Positions 57,651 through 64,000 of a stretch of DNA of 64,000 nucleotides are shown here, piece by piece. Position 1 is the stretch's first letter. Each line of letters opens with the position of its first letter. The position numbers and the translations under genes were made by a program. The notes beneath the pieces are model-generated. The model saw nothing but the letters and a program-made list of their open reading frames with translations. It was not told the origin of the DNA and did not search any database. This DNA comes from Nymphaea colorata (taxonomy: Eukaryota > Streptophyta > Magnoliopsida > Nymphaeales > Nymphaeaceae). The DNA is taken from positions 4,394,268-4,458,267 of the forward strand of contig NC_045144.1 in NCBI RefSeq assembly GCF_008831285.2, written 5' to 3'.

Positions 57651-60524
57651 ATGTACCGTGTGCTCCTCCGCTCCCTAGCCACGGCGGCCGCCGCCTCCGG
57701 CCGCCACCCATCTCCCTCTCGACTCCTGCCAGCAGTTCTCTCCCGCCACTTTGCCTTCTCTTCAGCCGAGGAGGCTGCGGCGGAGCGACGACGCCGGAAG
57801 AGACGGCTACGGATAGAGCCCCCTCTCCATGCCCTTCGCCGCACCCCTGCACCCCCCTCCCCCGACGCCCTCCGCCTTCCGGACTCCACCTCCGCCCTCG
57901 TGGGCAACCGCCTTAACCTCCACAATCGCATCCAGACGATGATCCGGTCCGACCGCCTTGACGAGGCCGTCTCTACCCTCCGGTCCTCCATGTTCTCCAA
58001 TTGCCGGCCGACCGTGTTCACCTGCAACGCCGTGATGGGTGCGCTCCTCCGAGCCCGACGCCTCGATGAGGTGCTTACGATCTTCCAGTTCTTCACCCGT
58101 TCTGGCGTCATCCCGAACGTCGTCTCCTACAATATACTGATCAACTCCCACTGCGATGCCGGCCGCGTCGACGCCGCCCTCGATGTCTACCGCACCATCC
58201 TCGCGGACGCCCCGTTCAGTCCCTCCCCCGTCACTTATCGCCACCTCACCAAGGGCCTTATCGACGCTGAACGGGTCCCCGATGCCCTCGCCCTCCTCCG
58301 GGAGATGCTGGCCCGCGGCCATGGCGCTGATTCCCTCGTCTACAACAACCTGATTGCCGCCTATTTCGATCTCGACAACATCCCCAAGGCGCTCGAACTC
58401 CTTGAGGAGCTCCGCGAGCGCTGTCTTGTTTATGACGGGGTCGTTCACGCCACCATCATGGATCGCTACTTCAAGCGGGGGATGGAGAAGGAGGCCATGG
58501 AGTCGTACAAGTCCTTGTTGGATAAGCAGTTCAACATGAGAGAGACCACCTGCAATTCGCTTCTCGAGGTGCTGTGCAAGTATGGCAGGATGGAGGAGGC
58601 GATGGATCTGTTCGACTCCATGCTTCTCGCACACAAACCCCCGAATTTTATAGGGATGAACGTGGAGTCCTATAACATCATGGTGAACGCTTATTGCGAC
58701 CGTGGGGAATTTGCCGAGGGGATGGCGATACTGAGGAAGAAGGGGCCGAAGCCTTGTGTTCTTGATGTTTCGGTATACAACAATCTCATGAAGCGGCTGT
58801 GGGCACAGGGGATGGTTTCTGAGGTGGAAGAGCTCTTGAGTGAGATGCCCGACAGAGGCGCAAACCCAGATGCAGCTACGCTCGAACTGTTGCTCGATGG
58901 GCACCTCGCAGCTGATCGGGTGGATGACGCAGTACGTTGTTTCGGGAAGGTGGTTGATTCAGGCTTGAAGTCAGGAGCTGGTGTTTGCAAAAAATTTATT
59001 GAGGAATTGATGAAGCGGTCTATGTTGGCGGAGGCAGAGCAAGTTTTTGCGAAAATGGCAACTGGAGAAGTGAAACCAGACTCAGAAACGTACGCAACTA
59101 TGTTGAAGACATACTTGGAGATGGAAGGGAAATTGGAAGAAGGATGGAAAATGCTGGAAGAGATGGTGAAAAATGGAGTCTTGATCAGCCCTGCTGTGCG
59201 GGAGATGGCCACAGAAGTTTTTAAGAGGGAAGGAAGAAGCGAAGAGTTAGAAAGGCTACTTCAGGAAAGTGCAAATCAGCAGAATGGAAGTGCAAATTCT
59301 GGCTCTCATGGAAAGACAAATGCTTCATATTTGTTTGGGAACGCAGTTCCAAGGCCATATGGAAATCTGAATGCAAATCCAGGTTCATATGGGATGAATG
59401 CAAATAAGCAGAATGGGACCGCAAATGCAGGGCCTTATGGAAATGTGAATGCTCCATACATGAATGGCAATGCAGTTCCGAGGCCATACGGGAATGTAAA
59501 TGCAAATCCAGCTCCACACGTGTATACAAATGCAGATCAACAGAATGTGAGTGCAAATCCAGGTCCATATGGAAGTGGGAATGCTTCACACATGAACGGT
59601 AGTACAGCTCCCAGACCCTATGGGAGCGTGACTTCCCCTGTTAATCCTTATGGAAATGCAAGTGCATATCCAACTGGATATGGGACTCCAAATGGTAATG
59701 TGAATCCGGGTTCATATGGGAATTCCAATGGAAGCACAAACCCAAGCTCATATGGGGATTCAAGCAGGAATGCAAATCCAAGCTCGTATGGAGGTTCAAG
59801 TAGATATGCAAATACAAGCCCTTATGGAAGTTCAAACGTGAATTCAGACGGGAACATCAACCCAAGTCCGTATGGAAATTCAAGTGGATATGCAAATACA
59901 AGCCTCTATGGGAGTTTGAACGTGAATTCAAACGGCAACACAAGTGGAAGTCCATATGAAGATTCAACTAAATATGCAAATCCAAGCCCATATGGGGGTT
60001 TGAACGTGAATTCAGACAGAAACACACATCCAAGTTCGCATGGCTACTCGTATGAAAATTCAAGTGCAAATGGAAATCCAAGTTTATATGGGAATCTGAA
60101 TGCAAATCTAGGTACATATGGGGATACAAGAGCAAATGCGAATCCCCCTCCGTATACATATGGGGATACAAGAGAAAATGCAAATCCCTCTCCGTATACA
60201 TATGGGAGAGCAAATGCAAATCCCCCTCCATATACATATGGGGATACAAGAGCAAATGCAAATCCCCCTCCATATACATATGGGGATACAAGAGCAAATG
60301 CAAATCCCTCTCTGTATACATATGGGGATACTAGAGCCACTGCAAATCCCCCTCCATATGTGAATCCTGTGGCAAATACAAATCCATATGGGAGTACACA
60401 TGCAACTGCAAATTATAACATGAACAAACATGCAAATACAGGTGGTGGTTCTCCTTTGCCTTCATCTTATTCAGCTGATATGGAAGAACCTAAATTTGCA
60501 CATGAAGAACAGGTAGCGGTTTGA
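57651..60524 (+). CDS. GRP23: GRP23-type pentatricopeptide repeat protein with Asn/Gly/Tyr/Pro repeat tail
   Basis: P-class PPR protein, no intron. The start at 57651 is preferred over an in-frame ATG 24 bases upstream because it gives MYRVLLRSLATAAAASGRH, a basic, acid-free mitochondrial-type leader. The product is then 957 residues. After an Arg-rich linker, the PPR tract runs from about 92 to 525 with roughly ten motifs (VFTCNAVMGALLRARRLDEV, VVSYNILINSHCDAGRVDAA, PVTYRHLTKGLIDAERVPDA). Wording such as DSTSALVGNRLNLHNR and the motif order match Arabidopsis GRP23 (At1g10270) closely. GRP23 is an embryo-essential protein reported in the nucleus and in mitochondrial RNA editing complexes. From about 540 to the end the tail is a degenerate repeat of Asn, Pro, Tyr, Gly and Ser (NANPxPYG-like). 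Arabidopsis GRP23 instead has Trp-Gln-Gln repeats. The 5' half is GC-rich and the tail AT-rich. The close paralogue At3g49240 is the main alternative. Confidence 0.9.
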   Translation: MYRVLLRSLATAAAASGRHPSPSRLLPAVLSRHFAFSSAEEAAAERRRRKRRLRIEPPLHALRRTPAPPSPDALRLPDSTSALVGNRLNLHNRIQTMIRSDRLDEAVSTLRSSMFSNCRPTVFTCNAVMGALLRARRLDEVLTIFQFFTRSGVIPNVVSYNILINSHCDAGRVDAALDVYRTILADAPFSPSPVTYRHLTKGLIDAERVPDALALLREMLARGHGADSLVYNNLIAAYFDLDNIPKALELLEELRERCLVYDGVVHATIMDRYFKRGMEKEAMESYKSLLDKQFNMRETTCNSLLEVLCKYGRMEEAMDLFDSMLLAHKPPNFIGMNVESYNIMVNAYCDRGEFAEGMAILRKKGPKPCVLDVSVYNNLMKRLWAQGMVSEVEELLSEMPDRGANPDAATLELLLDGHLAADRVDDAVRCFGKVVDSGLKSGAGVCKKFIEELMKRSMLAEAEQVFAKMATGEVKPDSETYATMLKTYLEMEGKLEEGWKMLEEMVKNGVLISPAVREMATEVFKREGRSEELERLLQESANQQNGSANSGSHGKTNASYLFGNAVPRPYGNLNANPGSYGMNANKQNGTANAGPYGNVNAPYMNGNAVPRPYGNVNANPAPHVYTNADQQNVSANPGPYGSGNASHMNGSTAPRPYGSVTSPVNPYGNASAYPTGYGTPNGNVNPGSYGNSNGSTNPSSYGDSSRNANPSSYGGSSRYANTSPYGSSNVNSDGNINPSPYGNSSGYANTSLYGSLNVNSNGNTSGSPYEDSTKYANPSPYGGLNVNSDRNTHPSSHGYSYENSSANGNPSLYGNLNANLGTYGDTRANANPPPYTYGDTRENANPSPYTYGRANANPPPYTYGDTRANANPPPYTYGDTRANANPSLYTYGDTRATANPPPYVNPVANTNPYGSTHATANYNMNKHANTGGGSPLPSSYSADMEEPKFAHEEQVAV
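60114..60359 (+). repeat. Coding minisatellite in the GRP23-like tail
   Basis: Six near-identical units of 42 bases (one of 36), each encoding a variant of TYGDTRANANPPPY. The array stays in frame throughout. Confidence 0.92.
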
Positions 60525-61640
60525 CATGCCAGAAACATATGATGCACCTTTTTTATTTATTCTCAGTTTTGTGCTACTCATCTAACAAATTGGGAGGTGA
60601 TTATAAAGCATAAATAGCATTCACACTGCAGGAGAAATTTATTGACAGAAAAGGGACCGTATTTTATGTCTGGTGTATGGGTCTATCTAGTAGCGGGCCA
60701 GTTGAACCTGTTCACTAGTTCTGTTTACTGGTCTATCTACGTTTTTTTATGTGCTGCATGTCCATCTTAATAATACTGTTATATAATATATTGTGGTTTC
60801 ACGGTGTTAGTTTTCCTTTTTTTGCTATCTTCTGTTAGTTTGATTTGTTAGGCTAATGGCTTTTTGGTTACTATTTCTTTTTCCTGTTAGTGGTTATAGT
60901 ATCCAACTTGAACTTGTGTGCTGGTGAAACTCATGAAATATTTTAATGGAACGAGCTAATCTAAGGTGTGCCCTTTGATAAGCATAGAAAACCTTTAAAA
61001 TTTAAATCGTATACACACTATGTGAGGTGAATAACAAAGTAGTGCTGGTAATGCTAGTCTCTTTGGAGACTTCGATGAAATTGGAACAAAGTAGTGCTGG
61101 TAATTCTAGAGGTGTAGTTTCAAATTTCAACAGAGCGGTGAATTTGTAAAGCTTCATGGCTACTAAGGGAGTACTTCTAGTCATACCGAGGTTAAAGAAG
61201 GTTGATAGTTTGTCTTGTTCTCCACGTCTGGTTATGCTCTGGCTTCATTGGTTGAGAGCATCCACTATATGCATATTTTCTTATAGACTAGCATGTTCGA
61301 CTGCTTTTGGTATGTTTTGATTAAAGGAATACTCTTGCTGGTTAGAATTAGATGAACGTCTCATAATATGAATGCTCAACACCAAATTAGACCCCTTTCT
61401 TGTCGGATGAATTACTCATACAACGGTTGTCACTTTTGTCTGTCTACCGGTGGGTGGTTATGATCTTAAAACCTGGGTTTATCTAATAAACATATCCTTT
61501 TTCCAATATTAGTAGATGTTGAAGGCTTGAATTGAAGCTTGGGAAGGCTAGGTTTATCCATTTTGAAGAAAGTATTTTGTACCTTGTCGTAGTGAATGAT
61601 TCTTAGACCTATGGGAACTTTTAAGCAGGCACTAAGATAT

Positions 61641-61868
61641 TAAGTGAACATGGAGGTTTGTCAAACCGGGTCTATAAAATAAAATGATGGATGTATTTAA
61701 GAAAGGAATTGTTTATTAAGTGAACATGCAGGCATGTCAAACCGGGTTTATAAAATAAAATGATGGATATATTTAAGAAATGAATTGTTTATTAAGTGAA
61801 CATTCAGGCGTGTCAAACCAGGTCTATAAAATAAAGTGATGGCTATATTTAAGAAATGAATTGTTCAC
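61641..61868. repeat. 76-bp tandem repeat, three copies
   Basis: Copies start at 61641, 61717 and 61793. Each contains TAAGTGAACAT, GTCAAACC and TATAAAATAAA-type text. A few substitutions separate them. Confidence 0.92.
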
Positions 61869-62962
61869 CAATGAGACCAATGGACATGATATGTGAATTG
61901 ATTAAAACAATGTAATATCCTCAAGTGGATATTGACTTTATAAGGCTGCTTTACTCAATAGCATGAATGTGGTTCCAGAGTGAGATCAGAGCAAGAGGTT
62001 CATGTGCGATCTTCAAAGTGAAGGGGAAGAAGTGAGTGTTCAGGTGGAATATTCATGCATGAAGCCTGAAAAGGTAGGAGACCTTCCACGAAGTGTAAGA
62101 TGGCAAGGAAGGGTAGTAGGAGTGGATCATTTTTCTTCTCAAATGTTTTTCAAGCCTCAAGAATTTCGTCACCAATTTGCCAAATCATTTTTGTTTTTTC
62201 TAGATAGCAGAGAAATGACTCTTGGTGTGGGAAACCTAGCTGCACTGGTTTAACCTGCCTTACCTATGTTGCCTCACATGAATCCAAAATTAAGATTGCA
62301 TTATTTAACAAAACCTAATTAAGACTGTTGGAGAACAAAGAAGGAGGAACCGATAAGAAAATGAAAAGGAGAAAAATAGATGCCTCTGTTGGGATATATT
62401 TTTATTTATTATTTATTATTTACAATTTACATGCATAAATGAAGACATGTTATATGAGGAAAAAAAAACACTTTCCTTAGTGCATATATTGGGATATTTA
62501 CTTGGACGAGTAGTTAATTGAGAAGAATCAAGGTAGCAATAATGGTGATGGAGGTCATAATGCCAATGGTCTGGAGCAGGTGGTGGTAGTGGTGGAGAAC
62601 AGGTTTTGATAGTCACAACTCACAATGGTATCAGCAGGCAATAGCATTGGGAACGTGGGGCGGTCAGTCAGAACAATGATAGAGATTTGGTTGCATTAAA
62701 CTATAGATCTAGATTCTATGCAAGGTGGAGAGAAGAAGAAGTAACAAAAAAAATGGACGCTAGCATGATTTCCTACTGTTTTCCCATGAAAAAGTGGAGG
62801 GGCTCTTCCCAGCAGGGCCATCTTCTTGGATTCAAGTCCACAGAGTAACCCCTAAAAAAAGTGGCTTTTATGCAATAAAAGAATATGGGCTTAGGGTATG
62901 ATAAACGACCGAGTGCACAAGAAGGTTTGATGGTTTTCCAATCACTGTGGAACAGCAGAATG

Positions 62963-63380
62963 GAGCACATTAGAAAACAAAAACAGGCACTCTCATGGCC
63001 ATTCTGATCTCCCACAGGGCATGTTTTCTGTGTAACAAGGTCTCAAAATGGCAAATAAGTACTTGTGTTAATTAAACCTGAAAGGGGCCTGCATTTGTTT
63101 TCCACTTTTCCTAGTTCTTGTGATGCCTGAAACAGGACATCCTTTCCCTGGCATTATGAAGAATATGAATCAAATGCCTTGTTAGGTGCAACTTAGAACT
63201 CGGCCATCCCCCGAGCACATCACGAAGCAAACACAGGACTCATGCACAAATGTAAATCCATCCTGCGGAATATGCTTTCAGCATTCCAAGGTCTCAGAAT
63301 GCAGAGTGGATGCTCCTGTTAATCAAGCGTAAGGGGGGTCCACATTGGGTCTCCCAGTTCCTGCGATGCCGGGAACAGGA
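62963..63380. repeat. Diverged direct duplication of about 170 bp
   Basis: 62963-63139 and 63213-63380 share order and wording (GAGCACAT, CAAGGTCTCA.AATG, GTTAAT.AA, CC.AGTTC.TG.GATGCC), with many substitutions. It is an old tandem duplication of unknown content. Confidence 0.75.
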
Positions 63381-64000
63381 TGTAGGTGACAGATGATATT
63401 TGGAGATGGCAGATGCTGACTTGCTAGTCTTTTGCCAATATAATGGAAGAGGTCCATACAAATGGGGAGTAAGGACTTGCCTGTCTACCTTGCGATCTGA
63501 GTGGGGACTCGGTTTGATTGTGTTTGAGTCGGGGAGCGTTTTGCCCACTAGCAGGTCAAAAATTTGGTCGGACATTGAGAATAAAATTAGAAGACTTTTT
63601 CCAAAACTGATGGCCTAAAGCTTGATATGCCTACATGATAGCTTATGTCTAACATTGCTGATTCTAGAGGGAACAGGTTTTCAGCAGGGATGTGCTTTGT
63701 TATATTTTCCCCAGTGGGCCCACTAAATATGCTTTATTTACATAGTGATACTTTATTGCTTTTATTTTTTTTAGACATATGAGTGCCCCTTAAATCTTGG
63801 AACTTAAAATAATGCTTAGTCAGAAATTTATGGCTCTGCCACTGGTTTTCCCAAAACAACCCTGGCTTACACCTGAGCATCTAAGAAATTGTTATTGTCT
63901 ATGAGGACTTCCGCCTGGATGGGCTTGTTAGGGGTTATGTGCTGCACGCATGCACACGTACATACAAATACTAGTGGCCCATTAGAACTTCCTTGTTTCC

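Larger units (their letters stand above)
60525..64000. other. Spacer after the PPR gene
   Basis: 3' UTR, then AT-rich spacer. It contains the 76-bp tandem array (61641-61868), a diverged duplication (62963-63380) and, at 63712-63840, a stretch repeated in CLC-C intron 3. A frame at 62002-62253 has no recognisable family. No gene is called. Confidence 0.5.

Noticed and set aside
57807-58904. Long minus-strand open frame of 365 codons opposite the PPR gene
   Set aside because: It is the antisense shadow of GC-rich PPR codons. The plus-strand frame has clear PPR motifs.
59968-60431. Several repetitive minus-strand frames (His/Leu/Tyr- or Cys/Ile-rich)
   Set aside because: They are mirror translations of the tail minisatellite on the plus strand.
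62002-62253. 83-codon plus-strand frame after the PPR gene
   Set aside because: No recognisable motif, no splice partner and no codon bias I could rely on.

Overview
The window is nuclear DNA of a flowering plant. It carries spliced genes of plant-specific families (an RLCK-VII kinase, a mid-SUN protein, a CLC-c anion transporter, a GT14/BC10-like glycosyltransferase, a GRP23-type PPR protein), GT-AG introns, AT-rich spacers and plant LTR retrotransposons primed by initiator tRNA-Met. The species cannot be fixed from sequence alone. The PPR gene is very GC-rich at its 5' end and falls to AT-rich at its 3' end. Such a gradient is common in monocots and some other lineages, but this is only a hint.

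Layout. 1-2707 (+): 3' part of a PBS1-like cytoplasmic kinase whose start lies outside the window. About 2.7-8.6 kb: spacer with two CpG-rich islands and no supported gene. 9326-12686 (+): complete four-exon mid-SUN (SUN3/SUN4 type) gene with a probable leader intron. 14.5-17.9 kb: decayed, internally deleted Ty1/copia element. 17.9-20.7 kb: AT-rich repeat debris with a strongly G-poor tract. 20736-32458 (+): near-complete Ty3/gypsy chromovirus flanked by a GCTAA target duplication. Its pol is one frame broken only by stop codons, and its 3' LTR holds a 1.8 kb non-autonomous PIF/Harbinger-like element with TTA duplications. 33228-41123 (-): complete seven-exon CLC-c gene (774 codons) whose last intron carries a solo LTR with a GTGAA duplication. 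41-47 kb: promoter side and spacer. 47703-50793 (+): two-exon GT14 glycosyltransferase. 50.8-57.4 kb: microsatellites and a decayed minus-strand reverse-transcribing element with paired LTR-like repeats, enclosed in a second pair of roughly 220 bp direct repeats. 57651-60524 (+): intronless PPR gene resembling GRP23, whose last 420 or so residues are Asn/Gly/Tyr/Pro repeats in place of the Trp-Gln-Gln tail of Arabidopsis GRP23. 60.5-64 kb: spacer with tandem and dispersed duplications.

The five host genes are unrelated housekeeping or signalling genes: immune/hormone kinase signalling, nuclear envelope/ER architecture, vacuolar anion transport, Golgi glycosylation, organellar or nuclear RNA metabolism. 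There is no operon-like logic and no sign of a gene cluster. The points most worth following are the GRP23 tail replacement, the nested transposon structures with intact target duplications, the solo LTR in the CLC-c intron and the doubly repeated retroelement near 53-57 kb. Exon boundaries were set by reading splice sites, phase and known family sequences by eye. No alignment or search was run.
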